From Hymenobacter sp. (GTDB lineage Bacteria > Bacteroidota > Bacteroidia > Cytophagales > Hymenobacteraceae): a stretch of 11,391 bases of DNA. Below are positions 5,902 through 11,391 of this stretch, in pieces; position 1 is the stretch's first letter, and each line of letters starts with the position of its first letter. The notes beneath the pieces were generated by a model that searched no databases, had not been told where the DNA came from, and worked only from the letters and a program-made list of their open reading frames with translations. The stretch spans positions 1 to 11,391 of the forward strand of contig JANYFQ010000189.1 of the NCBI GenBank assembly GCA_025362615.1, read 5' to 3'. A program made the translations under genes and the position numbers.

Positions 5902-6002
5902 AGCTATTAGCTGCTAGCTGATGGCTGTTAGCTTTTTGTAGGAAGATGGGGCAAATTCGAATAGCCAAAGAGCCAACAGCCATCAGCTATTAGCCAACAG
6001 CC
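5902..6002. repeat. Heptad-periodic inverted repeat B (word RGCTNNT)
   Basis: The left arm (about 5902-5937) reads as successive 7-nt units: AGCTATT, AGCTGCT, AGCTGAT, GGCTGTT, AGCTTTT. The right arm (about 5960-6002) is the reverse complement. The core AGCTGATGGCTGTTAGCT (5916-5933) matches its partner (5971-5988) at 17 of 18 positions, with 37 nt between the cores. It occupies nearly all of the 115-nt gap between DUF4290 and murA. In the minus-strand transcript it would form a long hairpin in front of murA. No T-tract of terminator type follows. Confidence 0.75.
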
Positions 6003-6006
6003 CAAT

Positions 6007-6843
6007 TTACTGCGGCGGTTGTTGCGGCTCCTGGGAGCGGTTTTTTTTGCGCTTCTTGCCCGATTTGCCGCCGCCGTTTTCGTTGCCGTAGCCGTTGTTT
6101 CCGCCGTTGTTGCCGCCGCCGTTGCCGCCGCCGTTGCCGCCGCCGTTGCCGCCGTTGCGGGGGCGGTCGTCGCGGCGTTCGCGTTCCCGGCGGTCGTCGG
6201 GGCGGCGTTCGCGTTCGCGGTTCCCATTGCTTTGGCTGCCCTGGCCGGGTTGGGGCACAACGAAGGTAGCCTTGCTGTCGCCGGGCATCTCGAAGAGGTT
6301 GTCGCGGTCCACGAGGGCCGGGTCGAGGCGCAACTCGCCGTTGGAGAGTTCGGCCAGGTGCCGCAGGATGGTGGCATCCTTGGCGTTCTCCTTGTTGTGC
6401 TGGCGGTAGAGGAACTTCATGGTGCGGCCAATCAGCACCGTGGCTTGCTCGCGTTCCTGGGTTTCGGTGAGGGCCAAGGCTTTGGCTACCAACGCCTCAA
6501 CGGCTGCTCCGTAGGCCCGAAACTTCGGCCCCCGGCGCGGGTAGGGGATGGGCGTGGGCCGCTCGGTGCGCAGCGTGGTGGAGCGTAGCGTCACCGGTGC
6601 ATCCAGGTCCACGTCGCCGCCCAGCATCGTGTTGAGGTGGTTCCAGAGGCGGCCCTGAACATCAACCTGCTCGCGCAATGCGGGTTGCAGGCGCAGCATG
6701 AGCTGCACGATGCCGGCGGCGCGGCGGGTGCGTTCGGCTGGGTCTTCGATGTCGCGCAGGCCCAGAATAAGCTGGAACGTGCTGTGCCCGTACTCGCGCA
6801 CCAGCAGTTGGACGTGAAAGGGCAGGGTTTGCAGGTCGGTCAT
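6007..6843 (-). CDS. DUF4290 domain protein with Arg/Glu- and Gly/Asn-rich tail
   Basis: 278 residues, no signal peptide, so probably cytoplasmic. Residues 8-185 match DUF4290, a Bacteroidota-specific family of unknown function: VREYGHSTFQL, then ERTRRAAGIVQLMLRL, LWNHLNTM, the Pro-rich YPRRGPKFRAYG, and FLYRQHNKENAKDATILRHL. The tail changes sharply in composition: residues 207-229 are an RERERR/DDR charged segment, 230-259 are Gly/Asn repeats, and 261-269 are a basic GKKRKKNR-type end. Such a tail suggests nucleic-acid contact or a disordered tether, by inference only. I recall DUF4290 lying next to murA in many Bacteroidota. It starts 31 nt after the toxin stop with no promoter visible between them, so it is probably transcribed at least partly from the TA promoters or from further upstream. 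Confidence 0.9.
   Translation of the reverse strand: MTDLQTLPFHVQLLVREYGHSTFQLILGLRDIEDPAERTRRAAGIVQLMLRLQPALREQVDVQGRLWNHLNTMLGGDVDLDAPVTLRSTTLRTERPTPIPYPRRGPKFRAYGAAVEALVAKALALTETQEREQATVLIGRTMKFLYRQHNKENAKDATILRHLAELSNGELRLDPALVDRDNLFEMPGDSKATFVVPQPGQGSQSNGNRERERRPDDRRERERRDDRPRNGGNGGGNGGGNGGGNNGGNNGYGNENGGGKSGKKRKKNRSQEPQQPPQ
6109..6156. repeat. 12-bp tandem repeat inside DUF4290
   Basis: The unit GTTGCCGCCGCC occurs in three perfect copies starting at 6109, 6121 and 6133, plus a partial one at 6145. On the coding strand it encodes the GGGN units of the Gly/Asn tail. The 12-nt length keeps the reading frame when copies are gained or lost, so the copy number is likely to vary between strains. 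Confidence 0.75.
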
Positions 6844-6874
6844 GGGGAGGAGGCAGGGGGCCGCATTGGCGGCG

Positions 6875-7222
6875 TTATTTCAGGTTTTCTGGGGCGGCAA
6901 TTTCGGCCAGGGCCGCTTTCAATTGGGCATCCGAATAATTGGCTTGCGCCGACTTGTCATAAATCAAAACCAAGTAAACTTCTTCGTTCTGCCGAAAGGC
7001 AACCACTTGGGTTACGACCCGCATTCCGCCGCGTTTGCCTTGGCCTTTGCTTCGCACGGCCAGCCTGATTTTGAAGCAGTTGTTGCCGAGCGGTGTGCCC
7101 ATTTGCGGCTCTTTGGCCAGCAACTCGCCCAAATGAGCAACCTCAGCCAGCAGCGACGGAAACTTTTTCGCCAGCGGTTTCAAGGCCCGCAGGAAACTGG
7201 CTGCCGGAATAACGTCAGCCAT
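6875..7222 (-). CDS. RelE/ParE-superfamily toxin of a type II TA module
   Basis: 115 residues. The pattern is typical of a Bacteroidota RelE-like family: F10-L-R near the start, LAKKFPSL, GTPLGNNCFKIRLA, a basic central loop RSKGQGKRGGMRVVT, then VYLVLIYDKS and a C-terminal helix (YSDAQLKAALAEI). RelE relatives are generally mRNA-cleaving ribosome-dependent toxins and ParE relatives inhibit gyrase; the sequence alone does not settle which applies. The ATG at 7222 overlaps the antitoxin stop by 8 nt (ATGGCTGA), implying translational coupling. An earlier in-frame TTG at 7237 is less likely. It ends 31 nt before DUF4290. The gene is full length with no visible damage. Confidence 0.82.
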   Translation of the reverse strand: MADVIPAASFLRALKPLAKKFPSLLAEVAHLGELLAKEPQMGTPLGNNCFKIRLAVRSKGQGKRGGMRVVTQVVAFRQNEEVYLVLIYDKSAQANYSDAQLKAALAEIAAPENLK

Positions 7223-7451
7223 TGGCTTCCTGGTCAATCTCCGCCTGCACTTGCGCCAAACCGGCGGCCAAACTCACCTTGGCGGTTCGCCCCGCCACCA
7301 TGTCCGCCACTTCAACGAGGGCGCCGCGCAGTTGGTCGCGTAGTTGCAATTCCTCCACTTGGCGCTGCAAGCCAAGCCACGCCCGGCGCGACACCTGGAC
7401 GACCTTGCGGCCCCGCGCATCGGTCAGGTAAATGGGATTGGCGATGGTCAT
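7215..7451 (-). CDS. Antitoxin of the intact type II TA module
   Basis: 78 residues. The opening NPIYLTDARGRKVVQV is a short beta segment like those in small antitoxins that begin with a 'YLTD..G' strand. It is followed by W25 and a long helix (LQRQVEELQLRDQLRGALVE), then a Gly turn and a C-terminal amphipathic helix that would wrap the toxin. It is clearly related to the gene at 7527-7760, sharing YLT..RG....VQ.S...W, then RD.L..A, then VSL...L. Antitoxin before toxin with an 8-nt overlap is the standard order. The ATG at 7451 is chosen over a TTG at 7460. A -7 box lies 6 nt upstream. It probably autorepresses the operon together with the toxin, by family analogy. Confidence 0.75.
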   Translation of the reverse strand: MTIANPIYLTDARGRKVVQVSRRAWLGLQRQVEELQLRDQLRGALVEVADMVAGRTAKVSLAAGLAQVQAEIDQEANG

Positions 7452-7457
7452 GGGCAA

Positions 7458-7465
7458 CAAAGTTA
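7458..7465 (-). promoter_or_regulatory. -7 box of the intact TA module, near-leaderless
   Basis: On the minus strand this reads TAACTTTG, an exact TAnnTTTG match, ending 6 nt before the ATG at 7451. Transcription should start at or within a few nt of the ATG. The box overlaps the TAA stop of the toxin remnant. No TTG is seen at the -33 spacing. Confidence 0.5.
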
Positions 7466-7537
7466 AGCTCTCAGCCTAATTAATGCCCGGCGGGCATCGC
7501 GCTCAAATTCGGGGGGCAGCCGGATTTCAGTCGGCAT
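7463..7537 (-). pseudogene. 24-codon remnant of a second RelE-like toxin
   Basis: An ATG at 7537 overlaps the stop of the upstream antitoxin gene by 11 nt, the same coupling seen in the intact module. The frame encodes MPTEIRLPPEFERDARR and seven more residues, then a TAA at 7463. 'IRL.PEFERD..R' is the usual opening of RelE/ParE-family toxins and corresponds to the start of the intact toxin (VIPAASFLRALKPLA). The rest of the toxin, about 90 residues, is missing, and the next antitoxin gene begins 11 nt later. Alternatives are a chance ORF or a functional micropeptide. The overlap geometry and motif together favour a toxin fossil. Confidence 0.55.
7483..7497. promoter_or_regulatory. Palindrome upstream of the intact TA module
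   Basis: ATGCCC (7483-7488) and GGGCAT (7492-7497) form a 6-bp inverted repeat with a 3-nt centre, 18 bp upstream of the -7 box. Type II TA operons commonly carry such palindromes as operators. It also lies inside the toxin-remnant frame, so it may be incidental. Confidence 0.3.
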
Positions 7538-7760
7538 GAGTAGCGGCCTCTTTGTCCCAATCGGCCAAGAAGTTGTGCAGGCTCACGGCGGGCAGTTGGC
7601 CGTTTTCGATGGCCTCGATTTTCGAAAAAGCCCGTTTCAGGCTGTCCCGCGTTTCGTTGATTTGCAACTCGTGCCGCACCCGTTGCCAGTCGGCGTACGA
7701 CATCTGCACGGCTTGCGGCTGGCCCCGCTCGTTGGTGAGGTAAGTAACGTCAATGTTCAT
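7527..7760 (-). CDS. Orphan antitoxin-like protein, paralogue of the 7215-7451 gene
   Basis: 77 residues: MNIDVTYLTNERGQPQAVQM, W25, a helix with ETRDSLKRAFSKIEA, then NGQLPAVSLHNFLADWDKE. It aligns along its whole length with the neighbouring antitoxin. The shared residues include YLT..RG....VQ.S...W, RD.L..A, VSL and a trailing L. No full-length toxin follows; only a 24-codon fragment does (7463-7537). It may still bind DNA, or neutralise a toxin encoded elsewhere or the neighbouring one. The ATG at 7760 is chosen because the beta-strand motif follows directly. The frame is open upstream to 7790 but would cross the -7 box. It lies 44 nt after pcrA. Confidence 0.7.
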   Translation of the reverse strand: MNIDVTYLTNERGQPQAVQMSYADWQRVRHELQINETRDSLKRAFSKIEAIENGQLPAVSLHNFLADWDKEAATHAD

Positions 7761-7767
7761 GGCAACG

Positions 7768-7775
7768 CAAAAATA
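7768..7775 (-). promoter_or_regulatory. -7 box of the orphan antitoxin gene, near-leaderless
   Basis: On the minus strand this reads TATTTTTG, an exact TAnnTTTG match, ending 7 nt before the ATG at 7760. The spacing to the ATG and the GTTGCC-type sequence between box and ATG resemble the second module (7458-7465), consistent with a duplicated regulatory region. Confidence 0.5.
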
Positions 7776-7783
7776 GGCAGCGA

Positions 7784-7798
7784 GCCGCAATGGGCGGC
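7784..7798. promoter_or_regulatory. Inverted repeat between pcrA and the orphan antitoxin
   Basis: GCCGC (7784-7788) and GCGGC (7794-7798) flank AATGG, 9 bp upstream of the -7 box. It could be an operator for the antitoxin or a weak 3'-end hairpin of pcrA. The sequence differs from the palindrome at 7483-7497, so a shared operator is not supported. Confidence 0.25.
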
Positions 7799-7804
7799 CT
7801 TTCC

Positions 7805-10060
7805 TCAGCCCAACACCCGCAATTTGGCGAAACTCAGCAGCAGCACCTTCTCGCCCACTTCCTCGAAGGGGATGGTGGCCTTGGTGGTGCCCTGCTGCAC
7901 TTCCAACTGCGCCACGGTGCCGAAGCCGAACTTCGGGTGCTCGACGCGCTGCCCGGCGGTTAAGTTGCTAGTGTCCGAAGGTTTGAAGTCGGCTGGGGCC
8001 ACGTAGTTGGTGGGCGTGGTTTTGCGAACCGGCGCGGCCACCAGGTTCGAGCGGCGCTCGAAAACGTGTTGAAACGGCGACTCGCCCGCGCCCGGCCCCG
8101 GCCCGGCGGCAAACTTGAAGTTGAGGAAAGCCGGGTCCACTTCGTCCAGGAAGCGGCTTTTTTCGGCGCTCCGCAGGTTGCCCCACTGGTAGCGCGAGGT
8201 GGCGTAGCTCAGGGTCAGCTTCTTTTCGGCGCGGGTGATGGCCACGTAAAACAGGCGGCGCTCTTCCTCCAGGTCCTTGCGCGAGGTAATCATCATCTGG
8301 CTGGGGAAGAGGTTTTCTTCCATCCCGACGATGTACACGTTCCTGAACTCCAGGCCTTTGGCCGAGTGAATCGTCATCAGCGTCACGGCCTCGCCGTCCT
8401 GGGCCGCGTCCTTGAGGTCGGAGTCGGTGACGAGGGCGATGTCCTGCAAAAACGCGCCGAGGCTCTTGTCGTCGCGCTCCGGGTCGTCGGTGTATTCCTT
8501 GATGCCGTTGAGCAGCTCTTGCAGGTTTTCGTAGCGCGAAAGGCCCTCAATGGTCTTGTCGGCGAACATTTCCTCGAGCATCCCCGAGTTTTTGGCGATG
8601 AACTTGGCCGCCTCGAAAGCGTCTTCCTTGCCCGCCACGACGGTGTAGGACTTGATTTTTTCGGCGAAGCCCACCACCGGGTTGCTCACCCGCGCGGCCA
8701 GGAACTGGTCGGCGTGGCTCACCACTTCCCACAGCGTGTGGTTGCTTTCTTCGGCCACGTTTATCAGCTTGCTGATGGTGGTGTCGCCGATGCCGCGCTT
8801 GGGGTAGTTGATGACGCGGCGCAGCGCCTGCTCGTCGTTCTGGTTCACCGTGAGGCGCAGATACGCCACCAGGTCCTTGATTTCCTTGCGCTGGTAAAAG
8901 CTCAGACCGCCCACGATTTTGTACTTGATGTTGAGCTTGCGGAGCGATTCCTCCATCGCCCGGCTCTGGGCATTGGTGCGGTAGAGGATGGCGAAATTGT
9001 CGTAGCTGAGGTGGTTGTTCATCTTCTCCTCGAAGATGGAATTGGCCACGAGCTTGCCCTCCTCGTTGTCGGATGCGGCCTTTAGGACTTCAATCAAGTG
9101 CCCCTCCTCGTTCTCCGAAAACACGTCCTTCCGCAGTTGGGCCTGGTTGTTTTTGATGACCGAATTGGCCGCCCACACGATGTTTTTGGTGGAGCGGTAG
9201 TTCTGTTCGAGCTTGAAAACTTCGAGTTCGGGGTAGTCTTTCTCGAAGTTGAGAATGTTGGTAATGTCGGCTCCGCGAAAGGCGTAAATACTCTGGGCAT
9301 CATCGCCTACTACGCAGATATTCCGCTCCTTAGCCGCCAGCTTGCGCGTGATGAGGTACTGCGAGTAGTTGGTGTCCTGGTACTCGTCCACCATCACGTA
9401 CCGGAACTTGTGCTGGTACTTGTTCAGCACGTCCGTGTGGTCTTTGAACAGCACGTTGGTGTTGAAGAGCAGGTCGTCGAAATCCATCGCCCCGGCCTTG
9501 AAGCAGCGCTGGTAATACTGCTGGTAGATGGCCCCCATCTTGGGTTTCATGCTGGCCTCGTCGTCGGCCTTGATGCCGGGGTCGGCCAGGTATTGGGCCA
9601 CGGAAATGAGCTTGTTTTTGGCATCCGAAATGCGCCCCAGCACGGCGTTGGGCTTGTAGATTTTATCGTCCAGCTCCAACTCCTTTATTATCTGGCCGAG
9701 CAGGGTTTTGGAGTCCTGCGAGTCGTAAATCGTGAACGAGCGCGGGTAGCCGATTTTGTCGGCCTCGGTCCGCAAAATCTTGGCAAACACCGAGTGGAAG
9801 GTGCCCATCCACAGGTTTTTGGCTTCGGGGCCGACGACCTTTTCGACCCGCGCCCGCATTTCCTTGGCGGCCTTGTTGGTGAAGGTGAGGGCCAGAATGT
9901 TGAACGGGTCCACGCCCTTTTCGAGCAAGTGGGCGATGCGGTAGGTGAGGACGCGGGTTTTGCCCGAGCCGGCCCCGGCAATAATCATGCAGGGGCCTTC
10001 GGTTTGCATGACGGCCGCCGCTTGCGAGGGGTTGAGCAGGGAGAAATAATCGAGGGCCAT
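7805..10060 (-). CDS. pcrA: UvrD/PcrA-type superfamily 1A DNA helicase
   Basis: 751 residues, normal length. An ATP-dependent 3'-5' helicase for nucleotide excision repair, replication restart and transcription-coupled repair. Motifs in order: Q motif (LNPSQAAAV, 9-17), Walker A (GAGSGKT, 29-35), Ia (LTFTNKAAKEM, 58-68), Walker B (DEYQD, 225-229), III (GDDAQSIYAFRG, 252-263), IV (LEQNYRSTKNI, 284-294), V (MTIHSAKGLEF, 562-572) and VI (EEERRLFYVAITRAE, 598-612). The C-terminus (703-751, GQRVEHPKFGFGTVAQLE) is the Tudor-like fold that contacts RNA polymerase in PcrA. All key residues are present. ATG 10060 gives MALDYFSLLNPSQ, the normal N-terminus. Its putative -7 box is at 10096-10103, and it is divergent from the peroxidase gene. 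UvrD and PcrA are not separable by sequence here; the symbol is a convention. Confidence 0.97.
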   Translation of the reverse strand: MALDYFSLLNPSQAAAVMQTEGPCMIIAGAGSGKTRVLTYRIAHLLEKGVDPFNILALTFTNKAAKEMRARVEKVVGPEAKNLWMGTFHSVFAKILRTEADKIGYPRSFTIYDSQDSKTLLGQIIKELELDDKIYKPNAVLGRISDAKNKLISVAQYLADPGIKADDEASMKPKMGAIYQQYYQRCFKAGAMDFDDLLFNTNVLFKDHTDVLNKYQHKFRYVMVDEYQDTNYSQYLITRKLAAKERNICVVGDDAQSIYAFRGADITNILNFEKDYPELEVFKLEQNYRSTKNIVWAANSVIKNNQAQLRKDVFSENEEGHLIEVLKAASDNEEGKLVANSIFEEKMNNHLSYDNFAILYRTNAQSRAMEESLRKLNIKYKIVGGLSFYQRKEIKDLVAYLRLTVNQNDEQALRRVINYPKRGIGDTTISKLINVAEESNHTLWEVVSHADQFLAARVSNPVVGFAEKIKSYTVVAGKEDAFEAAKFIAKNSGMLEEMFADKTIEGLSRYENLQELLNGIKEYTDDPERDDKSLGAFLQDIALVTDSDLKDAAQDGEAVTLMTIHSAKGLEFRNVYIVGMEENLFPSQMMITSRKDLEEERRLFYVAITRAEKKLTLSYATSRYQWGNLRSAEKSRFLDEVDPAFLNFKFAAGPGPGAGESPFQHVFERRSNLVAAPVRKTTPTNYVAPADFKPSDTSNLTAGQRVEHPKFGFGTVAQLEVQQGTTKATIPFEEVGEKVLLLSFAKLRVLG

Positions 10061-10095
10061 GGGAAGGCGGTGCTATCGGAAATAAAACAGAAGGG

Positions 10096-10103
10096 CAAAG
10101 GTA
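10096..10103 (-). promoter_or_regulatory. -7 box of pcrA
   Basis: On the minus strand this reads TACCTTTG, an exact TAnnTTTG match, 35 nt upstream of the pcrA ATG, giving a leader of about 30 nt. The -33 region is GC-rich without TTG. A strong hairpin (10124-10152) lies just upstream. Confidence 0.45.
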
Positions 10104-10123
10104 CTGGGCGCGGCGGCGGGCGG

Positions 10124-10164
10124 CGTACCGCGAAACGGAGTTTCGCGGTACGGCCATTTTTTTT
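10124..10164 (+). repeat. Perfect 12-bp hairpin followed by T8 in the pcrA/peroxidase divergent region
   Basis: CGTACCGCGAAA (10124-10135) and TTTCGCGGTACG (10141-10152) are perfectly complementary around CGGAG. Four nt later comes a run of eight T (10157-10164). On the plus strand it has terminator form, but no plus-strand gene lies to its left. It sits between two divergent starts. It could block antisense transcription into the peroxidase, act as an operator, or be a dispersed genomic palindrome. No second copy occurs in this window. Confidence 0.65.
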
Positions 10165-10231
10165 GGCACCGGCGTGGGGGTACGGGGCTGGCTGGGTGTC
10201 TGGGTAGGCAGAACCCTTTGCTCTCTTGCCT

Positions 10232-11391
10232 GTGCGCCACCTGCCCGCCTCCGCCGCTGCTCGTTTATTATCGTTGCTGCTGGCCGCCGCCTTGTTGCTG
10301 GCGGCGGTGGCCTGCCAGCGCGACGCCCCGGCCGCGCCCGCCAACACCCTGGCCGCCTTGCCGCTGGCCGCCCCCGCCCCGCCCGATAATCCCGGCAGCG
10401 CCGCCAAGGTGGCCCTGGGCCGCGCCCTGTTCTGGGACCCCCTGCTGTCGGGGGGGCGCGACGTGAGTTGCGCCAGTTGCCACCACCCCGCCGCCGCCTA
10501 CGCCGACGGCCTAGCCCTGGCCGTGGGCGTGGGCGGGCGGGGCCACGGCGCGGCGCGGCGCTTCGGGGCGGCGGGCGGCACGGCCGGGCCGCGCAACACG
10601 CCCACGGTGCTGGATGCAGCCTTCAACGGACTGACCGCCAACGGCCTCGAAGCCGACCCCACCACGGCCCCCATGTTCTGGGACAACCGGGCCACGTCGC
10701 TCGAAGGCCAGTCGCTGCTGCCCATCGCCTCGCTGGGCGAGATGCGCGGCGGGCGCTACGCCGAGGCCAATGCCGTGGATTCGGTGGTGGCGCGGTTGCG
10801 GCACGTACCGGCCTACGCGGGGCTGTTCCGCACGGCCTTTGGCGGGGCGCAACCCGTCACGGCCACCACGCTGGGGCTGGCGCTGGCCTGCTTCGAGCGG
10901 ACGCTGCTGGGCACTGACGCGCCCTTCGACCGCTATATGCGCGGCGAAACCACGGCCCTGACCGACGAGCAGGTGCAGGGTCTCAACGCCTTCGTGCAGA
11001 GTGGCTGCGGCAACTGCCACGGCGGCCCAATGCTGAGTGACTACCAATTGCACGTATTGGGCGTGGCCGATAACCCCCTGAATACCACTTCCGACACCGG
11101 CGCGGGCGGGCGCTACGCCTTCCGCACGCCTAGCCTCCGCAACGTGGCCCGCACCGCGCCCTATATGCACAGCGGCACGCTGGCCACGCTGGAGCAAGTG
11201 CTTGATTTTTACGACCCTGGCCGGGGCAACCAAGCCCCGCCCAACCCCCACGTCAGCGCCGGGCAGCGCGACGCGCAGTTCCCGGGCCGCGTGAACAACA
11301 AGGCCGCCATCGTGGCCTTCCTCCGCAGCCTGTCGGCGGGCAGCTTCGACCAAACGGTGCCCGTGACCGTGCCGAGCGGGCTGGCGGTGGG
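10232..11391 (+). CDS. Di-heme cytochrome c peroxidase, predicted lipoprotein (3' end cut by window)
   Basis: 386 residues visible. It reduces hydrogen peroxide to water in the cell envelope with electrons from cytochrome c or another donor. Residues 1-28 (MRHLPASAAARLL, then LLLAAVAC) are a lipoprotein-type signal with probable lipidation at Cys28. There are two c-type heme sites: CASCHH at 80-85 and CGNCHG at 259-264. Family motifs between and after them are RNTPTVLDAAFNG (from 121), FWDNRATSLEGQ with Trp150, EMRGG, RTPSLRNVARTAPYMHSG (ending near 315) and NNKAAIVAFLRSL near the C-terminus. The start is taken as GTG 10232, because no in-frame ATG precedes the signal peptide and the frame closes at a TAG at 10205; TTG 10226 is an alternative. 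The window ends close to the usual C-terminus. No exact -7 box was found upstream. Confidence 0.9.
   Translation, partial: MRHLPASAAARLLSLLLAAALLLAAVACQRDAPAAPANTLAALPLAAPAPPDNPGSAAKVALGRALFWDPLLSGGRDVSCASCHHPAAAYADGLALAVGVGGRGHGAARRFGAAGGTAGPRNTPTVLDAAFNGLTANGLEADPTTAPMFWDNRATSLEGQSLLPIASLGEMRGGRYAEANAVDSVVARLRHVPAYAGLFRTAFGGAQPVTATTLGLALACFERTLLGTDAPFDRYMRGETTALTDEQVQGLNAFVQSGCGNCHGGPMLSDYQLHVLGVADNPLNTTSDTGAGGRYAFRTPSLRNVARTAPYMHSGTLATLEQVLDFYDPGRGNQAPPNPHVSAGQRDAQFPGRVNNKAAIVAFLRSLSAGSFDQTVPVTVPSGLAV

Noticed and set aside
6019..6588. Ala/Val-rich plus-strand ORF resembling a membrane protein
   Set aside because: The apparent hydrophobicity is the complement of the DUF4290 Gly/Asn and Arg repeats, not a real membrane protein.
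8066..10207. Long plus-strand ORFs (8066-9085, 9098-10207) opposite pcrA
   Set aside because: They are antisense to a helicase gene with every motif in place; long open frames opposite GC-rich genes are common.
10511..11353. 280-codon minus-strand ORF opposite the cytochrome c peroxidase
   Set aside because: The plus strand carries both heme motifs and all peroxidase signatures in one frame, so the minus frame is a shadow.

Overview
The window looks like chromosomal DNA of a GC-rich Bacteroidota, most likely Hymenobacter or a close relative (Cytophagales, Hymenobacteraceae). The evidence is a secreted S8 protease with a C-terminal type IX secretion (T9SS) sorting domain, a DUF4290 gene next to murA, MurA with Asp in place of the catalytic Cys, little sign of Shine-Dalgarno sequences, and Bacteroidota-type -7 boxes (TAnnTTTG) upstream of several starts. 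The genus is an inference from overall character; no database was searched.

Layout: nearly everything is on the minus strand. In minus-strand order, right to left, the genes are pcrA/uvrD helicase (10060-7805); a small antitoxin-like gene (7760-7527) followed by a 24-codon toxin remnant (7537-7463); an intact antitoxin/RelE-like toxin pair (7451-7215 and 7222-6875); DUF4290 (6843-6007); murA (5891-4587); a DUF4349 lipoprotein (4445-3543); a lipoprotein of unknown function (3075-2341); the T9SS S8 protease (2045-354); and the 5' part of an unrecognised gene (118 to the left edge). On the plus strand are a decayed half of a phage-holin-superfamily-IV membrane gene (3236-3445) and, at the right edge, a di-heme cytochrome c peroxidase lipoprotein (10232 onward, cut by the window end), divergent from pcrA.

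How the genes fit together: murA makes the first committed peptidoglycan precursor, and DUF4290 upstream probably belongs to the same transcription unit. The toxin-antitoxin (TA) cluster sits between pcrA and DUF4290 and looks like two related modules in tandem, one of which has lost its toxin. The left third encodes envelope or secreted proteins as single genes separated by structured intergenic DNA.

The most unusual content is between the genes. Two intergenic regions (2155-2257 and 5902-6002) hold inverted repeats whose arms are built of imperfect 7-nt tandem units, with the same architecture but different heptamer words. A third, one-armed 7-nt-periodic tract (3181-3217) lies beside the breakpoint of the truncated holin gene. 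The two antitoxin genes each have a -7 box so close to the ATG that the transcripts should be leaderless or nearly so. I found no CRISPR array, tRNA, rRNA, insertion sequence or complete prophage.
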